From positions 124,001 to 188,000 of the forward strand of contig JANSYR010000009.1 in NCBI GenBank assembly GCA_024742285.1: DNA of 64,000 bases, given 5' to 3'. The DNA comes from a bacterium. Lineage in GTDB: Bacteria; Myxococcota_A; UBA9160; UBA4427. Below the pieces are notes generated by a model. That model searched no databases. It saw only the letters and a list, made by a program, of their open reading frames with translations, and had not been told where the DNA came from. Position numbers and translations under genes: made by a program. Shown piece after piece: positions 54,216 through 63,710 of the stretch (position 1 is the first letter of the stretch; every line of letters begins with the position of its first letter).

Positions 54216-55877
54216 ATGGCCACCAACAAGCCGATACCCCTGGTGGGGCGACTCGCGATCCAGCTCAAGATGCTGACCCAGGACGAGGTCAAGCGAGCGA
54301 TGACCGAGAGCGTCTCCTCTGGCAACCCGCGACTGGCGCAGGTCTTCCTGCAGATGGGGCTCCTCGATCGCGATCAGATCGCGCAGCTCCAGAAGGTCCA
54401 GAAGGACCTCGTCGAGAAGCACCGCGCCAAGAAGGCCGGCGCCGATGCCGCGCCCACGCCGCCGCCTGCCCGCGAAGCGCCGGCGCCGGTGGTGGAAACG
54501 GCGCCCGCGCCGCCGCCTGCCGCTCCCGACGTGAACGAAGCGGCGATGCACGCAGCGCAGGGGGCCTCGCCCATGCAGGGGGCCGACGTCGCGGCGCTCC
54601 ACGAAGCGCCGCCCGAGGCTGCCCGCCCGGCGCCGTCCGAACCCGTGGCCTCGTCGCCCGCAGCGGAGGCTCCCCCCGCCGCCGCGCCGGCTTCGCCCGT
54701 CGCGCCGCCGCCCCAGGCCACCGCACCGCCGCCGCAGGCCGCGCCTGTGCCCCCGGCGGCTCCGGCGGCCGGCGAAGACGGACCGATCAGCCTCGAGCTG
54801 CCGATCCCGAATCCCGGGGAGGCCGACCGGCAGAAGCTCGAAGCGATGCTCAAGCTCGGCGTCGACCAGAAGGCGTCCGACGTCCACTTCCACGCCTACG
54901 GCCCGCTCAAGCACCGGATCGCCGGCCAGCTCCAGGTGACCGAAGAGAACGTCGACGGCGAGTTCGTCGAACGGGTCGTCGTGTCCTCCCTCGACGAGGC
55001 CCAGCGGAAGGTGCTCCGTGACCAGGGCGAGATCGACTTCTGCTTCGACCTGCCCGGCGTCGGACGCTTCCGCGCCAACGCCTATCGGCAGCAGCGCGGC
55101 CTCGACGCGGTCTTCCGCATCATCCCGGACGAGCCCCCGACCCTCGAGTCCCTCGGCCTGCCCGAGGAGCTCAAGAAGTACACCGATTTCCACCAGGGCA
55201 TGGTGTTGATCACGGGGCCCGCGGGCTGCGGCAAGTCCGCGACGATGGCGGCCCTCGTGAACCACATCAACGAGACGCGGGAAGATCACATCCTCACCGT
55301 CGAGGACCCGATCGAGATCATCCACCCGTCGAAGAACTGCCTGGTGAACCAGCGTCACGCGGGTCACCACACGGCCAGCTTCTCCCGCGCGTTGCGCGGC
55401 GCGCTTCGCGAAGACCCGGACATCATCGTGATCGGCGAGCTGCGCGATCTCGAGACGATCTCCCTCGCGATGACCGCAGCGGAGACCGGTCACTTCGTGC
55501 TCGCGACGCTGCATACGGCGAACGCGGTGCGGACGGTGAACCGGATGATCGGCGCCTTTCCCTCGAACGAGCAGGATCAGGTGCGTGCCATGCTCTCGGA
55601 GTCGCTCCGCGCCGTCGTCTCCCAGCGACTCGTACCGAACGCGGAAGGGAACGATCGGATTCCGGCCCTCGAGCTGCTCGTCATCAATCGGGCGATCGGG
55701 AATCTGATCCGCGACGAGAAGACGACGCAGATCCGCTCGTCGATGCAGACGGGGAAGGCTCACGGCATGTATCTGCTCGAGCAGTCCCTCAACGAGCTGG
55801 TCGTCGAAGGCAAGATCACGCGGGAGACCGCCCTGGACCTCGCCGAAGAGAAGAAGCTGATCACCGCCGGCGCCTAG
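54216..55877 (+). CDS. PilT/PilB-family ATPase with N-terminal extension
   Basis: A 553-residue secretion ATPase. Residues 1-70 form a helical domain with two LxxMGLLD-like turns, similar to the N-terminal domains of PilB/GspE; about 75-195 is a Pro/Ala-rich linker. The C-terminal 350 residues are a PilT-like motor with P-loop GPAGCGKSAT (about 332), Asp box DHILTVEDPIEI, Walker B IIVIGELRDLETI and His box HFVLATLHT. It probably powers type IV pilus retraction or a related process. The ATG at 54216 has a weak ribosome site. Confidence 0.85.
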   Translation: MATNKPIPLVGRLAIQLKMLTQDEVKRAMTESVSSGNPRLAQVFLQMGLLDRDQIAQLQKVQKDLVEKHRAKKAGADAAPTPPPAREAPAPVVETAPAPPPAAPDVNEAAMHAAQGASPMQGADVAALHEAPPEAARPAPSEPVASSPAAEAPPAAAPASPVAPPPQATAPPPQAAPVPPAAPAAGEDGPISLELPIPNPGEADRQKLEAMLKLGVDQKASDVHFHAYGPLKHRIAGQLQVTEENVDGEFVERVVVSSLDEAQRKVLRDQGEIDFCFDLPGVGRFRANAYRQQRGLDAVFRIIPDEPPTLESLGLPEELKKYTDFHQGMVLITGPAGCGKSATMAALVNHINETREDHILTVEDPIEIIHPSKNCLVNQRHAGHHTASFSRALRGALREDPDIIVIGELRDLETISLAMTAAETGHFVLATLHTANAVRTVNRMIGAFPSNEQDQVRAMLSESLRAVVSQRLVPNAEGNDRIPALELLVINRAIGNLIRDEKTTQIRSSMQTGKAHGMYLLEQSLNELVVEGKITRETALDLAEEKKLITAGA

Positions 55878-55928
55878 CACGCGCCCCGGCCTGTCCGCTC
55901 CGCGCAGGCCAGGTGGAAAGGAACGAAT

Positions 55929-57011
55929 TTGGCCGCCATCGACTCGCTGCTCGTCCACATGAAGGAGAACGACGGCTCCGACCTCCATCTGGTCGCCGGT
56001 CAGCCGCCGCGCTTCCGAGCGAAGGGCAAGATCCAGATCATCCCGGGACACGACGTCCTCTCGAACGAGGCCCTGCGCGCGATGATGCACGAGATCGCGA
56101 CGACGCGAGCCTGGGACGAGTACGAGACGACGAACGATCTCGATTTCGCGTTCAGCCTCGAGGGGGTCGCCCGCTTCCGCGCCAACTACTTCGTCCAGCA
56201 GACGGGCGCCGCCTGCGTGTTCCGGATCATTCCCGAGGAGATCCTCTCCCTCGAGACCCTGAACATGCCCGAGGCGATCTGCAATCTCGCCGATCTGAAG
56301 GAAGGGCTCGTCCTCGTGACCGGCCCGACCGGCTCCGGCAAGTCGACGACCCTCGCGGCGATCATCGACAAGATCAACAAGACCTACTCGAAACACATCG
56401 TCACGATCGAGGACCCGGTCGAGTTCGTCCACGAGAACCGCAACGCGCTCTTCTCCCATCGCGAGGTCGGTCTCCACACCCAGGGCTTCGGCCCCGCGCT
56501 CAAGAGCGCGATCCGTCAGGACGCGGACGTGATCCTCGTCGGCGAGATGCGGGAGATGGAGACGATCAACCTGGCGATCACCGCCGCCGAGATGGGCATG
56601 CTCGTCTTCGGGACGCTCCACACGAACAACGCCGCCAAGACGATCGACCGGATCATCGATGCCTTCCCCGCGGAAGAGCAGAACATGGTCCGGATCTCGC
56701 TCTCCGAGTCCCTCGCCGCGGTCGTCTCGCAGCTGCTCCTCCCGAAGAAGGAGGGCGGCCGCGTCGCCGCGAACGAGATCCTGCTCAAGGCCTCCGGCCT
56801 GCCGAACGTGATTCGCGACGGCAATACGCCGATGCTCAGCCAGATCATCCAGGCCGGGAAGAGCCAGGGCATGCAGCTCATGGACGACGTGCTCTTCGCT
56901 TATGCGAAAGATGGGACGGTCAGCGCCTACGACGCCTACATGAAGGCGACGGACAAGGCGCGCTTCGAGCCGCTCCTCCAGGCCGAAGGCGAGGAGCCGC
57001 TTCCCGGCTGA
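55929..57011 (+). CDS. pilT: Twitching motility ATPase PilT
   Basis: A 360-residue PilT that drives pilus retraction. Motifs: SDLHLVAGQPP near the N-terminus, P-loop GPTGSGKST (about 131), Asp box IVTIEDPVEFVH, Walker B ILVGEMREMETI and His box GTLHTNNA. The TTG at 55929 follows GGAAAGGAA. It is 51 bases after the larger paralogue, and the two are probably one operon; the pairing resembles pilT/pilU. No pilin or assembly gene is adjacent. Confidence 0.93.
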   Translation: MAAIDSLLVHMKENDGSDLHLVAGQPPRFRAKGKIQIIPGHDVLSNEALRAMMHEIATTRAWDEYETTNDLDFAFSLEGVARFRANYFVQQTGAACVFRIIPEEILSLETLNMPEAICNLADLKEGLVLVTGPTGSGKSTTLAAIIDKINKTYSKHIVTIEDPVEFVHENRNALFSHREVGLHTQGFGPALKSAIRQDADVILVGEMREMETINLAITAAEMGMLVFGTLHTNNAAKTIDRIIDAFPAEEQNMVRISLSESLAAVVSQLLLPKKEGGRVAANEILLKASGLPNVIRDGNTPMLSQIIQAGKSQGMQLMDDVLFAYAKDGTVSAYDAYMKATDKARFEPLLQAEGEEPLPG

Positions 57012-57192
57012 CCCCGGAGGCGACGCGCTCCGAGCTCGAGCCGCGACAGCGTGTCGCATTCGTTTCGCCCCAATGGATGTCGATCCCCGCAGTCCGTCCG
57101 GGGCCTCGACTAACGCCGCGACGCATCCGTCGCGCCAGCCTGCTACACCTCGATGGTGCTCGCTTGGACGCGAGACACGAGGTGCGCCGCTC

Positions 57193-59658
57193 GTGGTTGG
57201 AGTTCGGGGAAAGATCGAGGAGGCGTTCGGCACGTGGTCGCGCGTGGTGGTGCGCTACCGCTGGGTCGCGATCCTGCTCGTGCTCGTCGCGACCGCCGGG
57301 CTGGCGACGCGCATCCCGTTGATGGAGGTCGAGACCTCCACCGACGACTACTTGCGCGACGGGGATCCCGAGAAGATCGCGTACAACGCGTTCCGAGATC
57401 AGTTCGGTCGCGACCAGGTCATCTTCGTCGTGGTCGAGCCGCCCGAGGTCTTCGACCTCGCCTTCCTCGAATGGCTGCGAGATCTCCACGAGGCCCTCGA
57501 AGAAGAGGTGCCCTACGTCTACGACGTCTCGAGCCTCGTCAACATCCGCTCGATCTACGCGGAAGGGGACACCCTCGTCGTCGACGACCTCCTGCAGAGC
57601 TGGCCCGAGGATCGGGCGGCGGTCGAGGCGGTGCGTGCCCGCGCGCTCTCGACCGAGAGCTACATCGACAACGTGATCTCCGCGGATGGCAGCGTGACCG
57701 CGTTGCAGGTGCGTTCCTACGCCTACTCGTCGGAAGAGTCCGAGGCGGACGAGCTCGGCGGATTCGACGACACGCCGCCGGACGTCCTGCGCGACAACCT
57801 CTCCGCGGTCGAGCACTCGGCGTACAGCCGCGGCGTGATCGAGGTCGTCGATCGCTTCCGCCGCGACGACTACACGATCCACCTGACCGGTCAGCCGCTG
57901 GTCGCCTATGGCCTCACGCGGTCGATGGCGCAGGACGTGCCGAAGATCTTCGGGGGCGCGCTGCTCCTGGTGGGCGTCATGATCGTCGCGCTCTTCCGGC
58001 GCCTTTCCCCGCTTCTGCTCTCCTCGACCGTCGTGATCCTCTCCCTGGTCTCGACCCTCGGGATCGTCCAGCTCCTCGGCTTCCCGATCAGCATCCCGAC
58101 CCAGATCCTGCCGTCCTTCATGCTCGCGGTCGGCGTCGGCTACGTGGTCCATCTGCTGACGATCTTCTTCCGCGCGCTCGGACGGACGGGCGATCGACAG
58201 GAAGCCCTCGAGCAGGCCCTTCGCCACGTCGGGCTCCCCATCCTGATGACCGCGGCGACGACGATCGCCGGGCTCGTCTCCTTCGTGGCGGCGGATCTCG
58301 AGACGGCGTACCAGCTGGGGATCTCGGGGGCGATCGGCGTCGCTGTCGTGGCGATCTATACCCTCGTCTTCGTGCCGGCGATCCTCTCGCTGCTGCCGCT
58401 CTCCGCGAAGCGCAATCGCGGCGGGCTCGAAGGCGGCTCGTTCTTCCTGACGGCGTGCGGCCGCCTCTCCGTGCGCCACCCGAAGAAGCTGACCGCGGCC
58501 GCGGCCGTGCTGGCGGTCGCCTCGATCGCCCTCCTGCCGCGCCTCGACTACTCCGCGAACCCGATGGACTATTTCCCGGATGGCCACTGGCTGAAGGAGG
58601 GCACGTTCTACACGGACGAGCGGATGGGCGGGATGCAATCCCTCGAGATCGTGATCGACTCCGGGCGGCCGGAGGGGCTCCACGAGCTCTCCGTTCTCGA
58701 AGGCATCGGCCGACTCGACGCGCTCGTCGCCGAGCTCGAGGCCGAAGGGGAAAAGGTCACGCGGACCTGGTCGATGCTCCAGATCCTGAAGGAGACGAAT
58801 CAGGCGCTCAACCGAGGGGATCCCGCCCACTACCGGATTCCCGACGACGAGCGGCTGATCGCCCAGGAGCTCCTGCTCTTCGAGCAGAGCGGCTCCGACG
58901 ATCTCGAGAAGATCGTCGATCGCCAGTTCAGCCAGGCGCGCATCAGCGTGCTGACCGGCTGGGAGGACGGCGTCGAGAAGCAGCGCTTCATCGACCGGAT
59001 CCGCGACCGGGTCGTCGACGCGGTGGGTGACGACGCGGAGGTCACGATCACGGGGGCGGTCGCGCTGATCGCGCGGACCGCTTCCGCCAGCTCCGAGAGC
59101 ATGATCCAGAGCTACTCCCTCGCGCTGCTCCTGATCACGCCGATGATGATCATCCTGATCGGGAGCCTGCGAGCGGGACTCGTGAGCATGGTCCCGAACC
59201 TCGTACCGATCCTCTCGTCCCTCGCCCTCATGGTCGTCGTCGGAATCGAGCTCGACCTGTTCACGATCCTCGGCGCGTGCATCGCCATCGGCCTCGCCGT
59301 CGACGACAGCATCCATTTCATCAGCGGCTTCCGTCGCCACTTCGAGCAGACCGGCGACCCGGAGCGCGCGGTCGAGCTCACGATGGAGTCGACGGGCCGG
59401 GCGCTGCTCTTCACGTCGGTCGTTCTCGCGGCGGGCTTCGCGACCCTCGGGCTCTCCTCGATGGCGAACCTGGGCTATCTGGGGCTCACGACGGCCTACG
59501 CGATCACGCTCGCCTTCGTTCTCGACGTGACGGTCACGCCGGCGCTGCTCGTGCTCACCCATCGAAAGGTCGGATCGCGGAAACGATCGGCGGACGCGAG
59601 CAGGGCGGATGCCTTCGGGGAGGACGACGAGCAGGAGATCGCGCGCGAGACCGGTTGA
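57193..59658 (+). CDS. RND/MMPL-family exporter
   Basis: An 821-residue integral membrane protein with the RND layout: N-terminal helix (WVAILLVLVATAGLATRI), a large periplasmic loop, a block of five to six helices (about 300-430), a second loop and a second block of helices (about 680-800) carrying GLAVDDSIHFISG. It belongs to the MMPL/HAE-3 group, which moves hopanoids, lipids or other hydrophobic compounds; the cargo is unknown. The GTG at 57193 is chosen because the upstream 40 codons look non-coding; an ATG at 57073 is the alternative. Confidence 0.82.
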   Translation: MVGVRGKIEEAFGTWSRVVVRYRWVAILLVLVATAGLATRIPLMEVETSTDDYLRDGDPEKIAYNAFRDQFGRDQVIFVVVEPPEVFDLAFLEWLRDLHEALEEEVPYVYDVSSLVNIRSIYAEGDTLVVDDLLQSWPEDRAAVEAVRARALSTESYIDNVISADGSVTALQVRSYAYSSEESEADELGGFDDTPPDVLRDNLSAVEHSAYSRGVIEVVDRFRRDDYTIHLTGQPLVAYGLTRSMAQDVPKIFGGALLLVGVMIVALFRRLSPLLLSSTVVILSLVSTLGIVQLLGFPISIPTQILPSFMLAVGVGYVVHLLTIFFRALGRTGDRQEALEQALRHVGLPILMTAATTIAGLVSFVAADLETAYQLGISGAIGVAVVAIYTLVFVPAILSLLPLSAKRNRGGLEGGSFFLTACGRLSVRHPKKLTAAAAVLAVASIALLPRLDYSANPMDYFPDGHWLKEGTFYTDERMGGMQSLEIVIDSGRPEGLHELSVLEGIGRLDALVAELEAEGEKVTRTWSMLQILKETNQALNRGDPAHYRIPDDERLIAQELLLFEQSGSDDLEKIVDRQFSQARISVLTGWEDGVEKQRFIDRIRDRVVDAVGDDAEVTITGAVALIARTASASSESMIQSYSLALLLITPMMIILIGSLRAGLVSMVPNLVPILSSLALMVVVGIELDLFTILGACIAIGLAVDDSIHFISGFRRHFEQTGDPERAVELTMESTGRALLFTSVVLAAGFATLGLSSMANLGYLGLTTAYAITLAFVLDVTVTPALLVLTHRKVGSRKRSADASRADAFGEDDEQEIARETG

Positions 59659-59722
59659 GAAGGCAGGGCAGGGCGTGCGAGACTGTCGACGGGGGTGAGG
59701 GTTGGAACGAAGGACCCTGCCG

Positions 59723-60016
59723 ATGCTGAATCACGCTGCTGCTCTCCGAACCTTCCTCTTCACCGTCGCGTTCGCGCTCGTCGCGACCGGCGCCTCTGCC
59801 CTCGATGGCATCGAGCTCTCCGAGCCGATCGAGCCCGCGGGCGAAGGCGAGTGCCCGCGGCTCGTCCAGATCAAGTATCCCTTCCTCTCGTGCGCGAGCG
59901 GCCAGATCGGTCAGTCCGACGCGAACGAGACCTGGGAGAACTCGCGGCAGCTGCCGCAGCAGGGCGCCTGGAACGAAGGCGACGGCGCCTGGGGTCCGGA
60001 CCAGAACCAGAACTGA
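59723..60016 (+). CDS. Small secreted protein
   Basis: A 97-residue exported protein: signal peptide MLNHAAALRTFLFTVAFALV ending in ASA (about 26), then a mature region with two Cys (ECPRL and LSCASG) and a Gln/Asn/Gly-rich end (WGPDQNQN). The Cys pair may form a disulfide. AAGGA precedes the ATG at 59723. It lies 64 bases after the RND gene. No family recognised. Confidence 0.6.
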   Translation: MLNHAAALRTFLFTVAFALVATGASALDGIELSEPIEPAGEGECPRLVQIKYPFLSCASGQIGQSDANETWENSRQLPQQGAWNEGDGAWGPDQNQN

Positions 60017-60056
60017 GCCCGCCCGGCGCGCGGCGTCGCGTGATCCGAGGAGCCCG

Positions 60057-60695
60057 ATGACGAGACCGGATCCTCCGGCCCCCGATCCGGGCCACGTGCT
60101 TCGCGACGCCCCCGCCACCCATCGCAACCGCGAGCCGATCCTCGAGGAGCTCGCGCGCTGGCTACCGCCGTCGGCGCGCGTCCTCGAGATCGCGAGCGGA
60201 ACCGGGCAGCACGCCGTCTTCTTCGCGGAGCGGATGCCGGGACTCACCTGGCTGCCGACGGACGGGGATCCCGAGAGTCTCGGGACGATCGAAGCCTGGA
60301 TCGCCGAGCGCGGCACGACGAACGTCGAGCCGCCGCGGCGGCTCGACGCGAGTCGGCCGGACTGGGCCGAGGCCGTCGGTCCCATCGACGCGATCTTCAA
60401 CGCGAACATGATCCACATCGCGCCCTGGGAGGTCGCACTCGGCCTCTTCGAAGGCGCCGGGCGCGCGCTCGCGACCGGCGGCCGGCTCCTGCTCTACGGC
60501 CCCTTCAAGGTCGGAGGCGCGCACACGTCCGAGAGCAACGCGTCGTTCGACGCGAGTCTCCAGGATCGCGACGCGCGCTGGGGCGTGCGTGACGTCGAGC
60601 GCGTGGTGGAGCTCGCGAACGCGGCGGGGCTCACGCTCGTCGAGACGAGGGAGATGCCGGCGAACAACAAGCTGCTCGTCTTCGAACGCGATTGA
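60057..60695 (+). CDS. SAM-dependent methyltransferase (DUF938 family)
   Basis: A 212-residue class I methyltransferase. The SAM motif VLEIASGTGQHAVFFAE is followed by the acidic LPTDGDPES and by FNANMIHIAPWEV; the late segment GGRLLLYGPFKVGG is characteristic of DUF938. The substrate is unknown. The ATG at 60057 follows GAGGAG. It is 40 bases after the small secreted protein gene and convergent with the DUF2889 gene. Confidence 0.82.
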   Translation: MTRPDPPAPDPGHVLRDAPATHRNREPILEELARWLPPSARVLEIASGTGQHAVFFAERMPGLTWLPTDGDPESLGTIEAWIAERGTTNVEPPRRLDASRPDWAEAVGPIDAIFNANMIHIAPWEVALGLFEGAGRALATGGRLLLYGPFKVGGAHTSESNASFDASLQDRDARWGVRDVERVVELANAAGLTLVETREMPANNKLLVFERD

Positions 60696-60710
60696 AGCGG
60701 TCGCTCGTCG

Positions 60711-61766
60711 TCAGCCTCGTGCGCGATCGTTCATCGTGAACGTGGCCTTCTCGATCGGTCCCCCTTCGCGCCACATGTAACAGGCGCCGGGGTTGCCGCC
60801 GAGGCGCGCGACGTCGGGCTCGATGCCCTCTTCGCGAGCGCGGGCCCGCTCTTCGAAGAAGAGGTCCATCTGGGCCGCGATGATCTGGATGAAGCCCGGG
60901 GCGAACATGAGGAGCGCGTCCCGGATGGCGCAGAGCGCGGTCGTCTCGTTGGTCAGGTCGAAGATCCGTTTGGCGAGGCCGGGCAGGACGGGGGAGCCGA
61001 CGAAGGACGAGAAGGTCCCGGTCTCGTCCCGCCATTCGACGTCTTCGAGGGAATCGGCGTCCCGGATCCGCTCGAGCACCTCGAACTCGCCGAACGCGAA
61101 GCGCTTGCGGTCGACGGTCGCCGCGATCTTCACCTCGTGGAAGCGCTCGACGCGCTCGAGCGAGTGGCTGTCCGCCGACCACGGCCGGGTCATCGAGTCC
61201 GTCAACCCGACCGCCACGTCGATCCGTTCGTCCTCGCGACGCAGGCCGTCGACGAAGACCGCCCGACGGAAGAAGCGATCGCCGACGGCATGGCGCGTCC
61301 CCTCGCGCCCCGCGCGCGCGTGCTCGATCGCGGCGGCGTGCGGAATCGCGGAGGCCATCAGCTGGAAGAGCGTGAGCAGGTGGCTGCAGCCGAGCGGGCC
61401 GCCGAACTTCGCCGAGAGCTTCGCCGGGAACGCGTCGTCGAGACATTCGCCGGCGAGCTCGTAGAGTCTCGGCGCGGGATCGCGGCAGCACTCGCCGCCG
61501 GTGGCCTCCGAGGGCTCGACGGCGACGAAGGGCTGCTCGACGCGGATCGCCTCCATGCGAAGCGATTCGGGGTCTAGGTCCAGCTCGATGCTCATCGAGT
61601 GGATCACGCCCGCCGGCTGGATGTCGTAGCTCGTGGGGACGAAGCCGTTCTTGCGCAGATCGATCACGTCGCCGCGGGCGAGCCAGCGGTCGTCCGCGGT
61701 CTTGCGAAGCGAGACGGTGAGCGAGCGCGTGTGAAGCGGCAGGCCCAGGACGGGAGCGGGAGCCAC
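60711..61766 (-). CDS. DUF2889 family protein
   Basis: A 351-residue protein. The pattern DVIDLRKNGF, IHSMSIELDLDPESLRMEAI and, later, KFGGPLGCSHLLTL corresponds to the DUF2889 family, whose function is unknown. A Cys pair (GECCRDP) lies in the first half and a strongly charged C-terminal third follows. The GTG start at 61766 is 10 bases after the ABM gene's stop, so the two form an operon; the extension further upstream would overlap that gene. Confidence 0.65.
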   Translation of the reverse strand: MAPAPVLGLPLHTRSLTVSLRKTADDRWLARGDVIDLRKNGFVPTSYDIQPAGVIHSMSIELDLDPESLRMEAIRVEQPFVAVEPSEATGGECCRDPAPRLYELAGECLDDAFPAKLSAKFGGPLGCSHLLTLFQLMASAIPHAAAIEHARAGREGTRHAVGDRFFRRAVFVDGLRREDERIDVAVGLTDSMTRPWSADSHSLERVERFHEVKIAATVDRKRFAFGEFEVLERIRDADSLEDVEWRDETGTFSSFVGSPVLPGLAKRIFDLTNETTALCAIRDALLMFAPGFIQIIAAQMDLFFEERARAREEGIEPDVARLGGNPGACYMWREGGPIEKATFTMNDRARG

Positions 61767-61776
61767 GGCCGGGATC

Positions 61777-62067
61777 TCAGCCGTGTTGGTAGGTCGTGTG
61801 CGTCGGTCGGCCGCGGAGGATGTTGAGCGCACCCCAGTTGGTGACCTTCTTGAAGGCTTCGCTCGCGATGAAGTCCTTGAAGGCCTGCTCGTTCTGCCAG
61901 TTCGACACGATCAGGTAGGTCGGCTCGCCGTCGCCCACTTCCTTGAAGATCGAGGACGAGTCGTGTCCGTCGATGCCGCTCATCGTCTCGACGACCTTCG
62001 CGCAGGCATCTTCGAAGACCTGCTCCTTGCCGGGGATGACGAAGTAGTTCATGCCGATCGTGACCAT
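61777..62067 (-). CDS. Antibiotic-biosynthesis-monooxygenase (ABM) family protein
   Basis: A 96-residue ferredoxin-like protein of the ABM/IsdG-type superfamily (MVTIGMNYFVIPGKEQVF, FKEVGDGEPTYLIVSNW, AFKDFIASEAFKKV). Members oxidise quinols, degrade heme or act without a cofactor; which applies is unclear. The ATG at 62067 follows GAGGAG. Downstream is the DUF2889 gene. Across a 281-base gap on the other strand is the histidine kinase gene. Confidence 0.78.
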   Translation of the reverse strand: MVTIGMNYFVIPGKEQVFEDACAKVVETMSGIDGHDSSSIFKEVGDGEPTYLIVSNWQNEQAFKDFIASEAFKKVTNWGALNILRGRPTHTTYQHG

Positions 62068-62208
62068 CGAGGCTCCTCTAGCGTTGCGCCGTTGGGTGTG
62101 GGGCACCCGGAAATCGGTCGCGCATCATAGCGGCGCGTCCCGGTCGCGGGCGGCGTCGATGCCCCGAGGGGTGCGGAACGCCCGACCCAGGTCGGTTCGC
62201 GACCCGGA

Positions 62209-62262
62209 GTGCAGCCAATCGACTGCACTGTCACCCGCCGGACTGCAGTACGCTTGCTGCAC
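62209..62262. promoter_or_regulatory. Tandem dyad operators around a candidate promoter
   Basis: Four CTGCA-type half sites form two dyads with the same 8-base spacing: GTGCAG (62209-62214) with CTGCAC (62223-62228), and CTGCAG (62243-62248) with CTGCAC (62257-62262). The dyads start 34 bases apart, about three helical turns. A TACGCT hexamer (62249-62254) lies inside the second dyad, so a bound protein would cover the -10. It faces the histidine kinase gene. Confidence 0.55.
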
Positions 62263-62348
62263 TTCGCCGGTCGCGTCGGGCTCTCGCGGCACCAGGGGCG
62301 GCGAGAGCTTCGACCGAAGTGGGCACGGGCCTTGCTCTACAGGAGCGC

Positions 62349-63710
62349 ATGCAAGGCACGGCACGAACCCGACCCCTCGATCGTCTGCGCGAATGCGGCT
62401 GGGACGGGGAATTCGCGGGCCCGGGAGGCGACGCGGTGGGAGACGGACGAGAGCGGAAGGGCGAGCGGGGCGATCTCCGCGGCTCCGATGCGGACGCGCC
62501 GGCCGACGAGCGCGGCCGGTCCCGTCGGCGCAGCCACCACGAACGAAAGGCCCATCGCCGCGCGGCGCGACTCGCCGACCAGGCCGCCCGCGCCGAGCGC
62601 AAGGCCGAGAAGGCGGCCCGCCGGGCCTGGCGCGAATCCGAACGGCGAAGGCGTCGCGACGAGAAGCGGCACCGCGCGCGGGAGCGAACCGAGCGCGAGG
62701 TCACGCCGGAGGAACGCGAGCACGCCCGCGCCGTGAAGCGCGCGCGGCGGCGCGCGAACCAGCGCATGGGCTTCGTGACCCACGCCGTGTCCTACGCCGC
62801 GACCCTCGGTCTCCTGATGGTCACGACCCGGAGCTTCCGGGTCGTTCTGATCGTCGCCCTCGCCTGGGGCATCGGCCTCTTCTGCCACTACTTCTGGGCC
62901 CTCGCGGCACCGCGCGTGCGCGATCGCTGGGTCGAGCAGGAAGTCGGCGCGCGCTCGCGAACGAAGGTCCGGCGCGAGCGCCGGCAGGTCGAGACGCGCA
63001 GCCGACGCTCGATGGAGGATCTCTCCGCGTCGATCGCCCACGAGATCCGCAACCCGATCACCGCCGCCAAGAGCCTCGTCCAACAGATGGGCGAGGACCC
63101 GGCTTCGGACGAGAACCTCGAATACGCAGGCCTCGCCCTCTCCGAGCTCGATCGCGTCGAGCGCTCGATCTCGCATCTGCTGCGTTACGCGCGGGACGAG
63201 GAACCCCGCTTCGCCCCGATGGCCCTCTCCGAGGTGGCCCGCGCCGCGGTCGTCGGGCTGCGCGACCGCGCGGCGGCCCAGGGTGTTTCGCTCGCCGTCG
63301 ACTTCGACGTCGAAGGCGAGATGCGCGGGGACGCCGAGAAGCTTCGGCGGGTGGTGGAGAACCTGGTGGCGAACGCGATCGATGCCCTCGCCGAGAGCGG
63401 GACGCAGCGTCCGACGGTGGAGCTCCTCGGCGGCGAGAACCTCGCCGGGGACGAAGTGTGGCTGCGCGTGATCGACAACGGTCCGGGGATTCCCGCCGAC
63501 GAGCGCGCGCGGATCTGGAGCCCCTTCTTCACGACCAAGGAGACGGGCACGGGGCTCGGCCTCGCGCTCTCCCGCAAGACCGTCGAGGCCCACGGCGGGA
63601 GCATCGAGCTGCTCTCCGACCCGCGGCAGGGAAGCGAGTTCGTGCTCTCCTTCCCGAAGGAGCCGAGCCCGACTTCACCCCCGAACGCGCGCGCGGAGAA
63701 CGAACGATGA
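62349..63710 (+). CDS. 2TM-domain sensor histidine kinase
   Basis: A 453-residue kinase. The first 130 residues are soluble and highly charged (Arg/Glu/Asp-rich), then a short two-helix membrane domain (RANQRMGFVTHAVSYAATLG and following, 2TM type), then HisKA with SIAHEIRNP (His about 232), N box NLVANAIDAL, DNGPGIP, FFTTKETGTGLGLAL. There is no periplasmic sensor domain, so it may sense inside the cell or the membrane. The ATG at 62349 is preceded by AGGAG with only three bases between; a GTG at 62319 is the alternative. It overlaps the next gene. Confidence 0.82.
   Translation: MQGTARTRPLDRLRECGWDGEFAGPGGDAVGDGRERKGERGDLRGSDADAPADERGRSRRRSHHERKAHRRAARLADQAARAERKAEKAARRAWRESERRRRRDEKRHRARERTEREVTPEEREHARAVKRARRRANQRMGFVTHAVSYAATLGLLMVTTRSFRVVLIVALAWGIGLFCHYFWALAAPRVRDRWVEQEVGARSRTKVRRERRQVETRSRRSMEDLSASIAHEIRNPITAAKSLVQQMGEDPASDENLEYAGLALSELDRVERSISHLLRYARDEEPRFAPMALSEVARAAVVGLRDRAAAQGVSLAVDFDVEGEMRGDAEKLRRVVENLVANAIDALAESGTQRPTVELLGGENLAGDEVWLRVIDNGPGIPADERARIWSPFFTTKETGTGLGLALSRKTVEAHGGSIELLSDPRQGSEFVLSFPKEPSPTSPPNARAENER

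Noticed and set aside
54197-55021. A 274-codon frame beginning at 54197 with a ribosome-like site
   Set aside because: It overlaps the PilT-type gene in another frame and encodes low-complexity Arg/Pro/Ala sequence. The PilT frame has full motifs.
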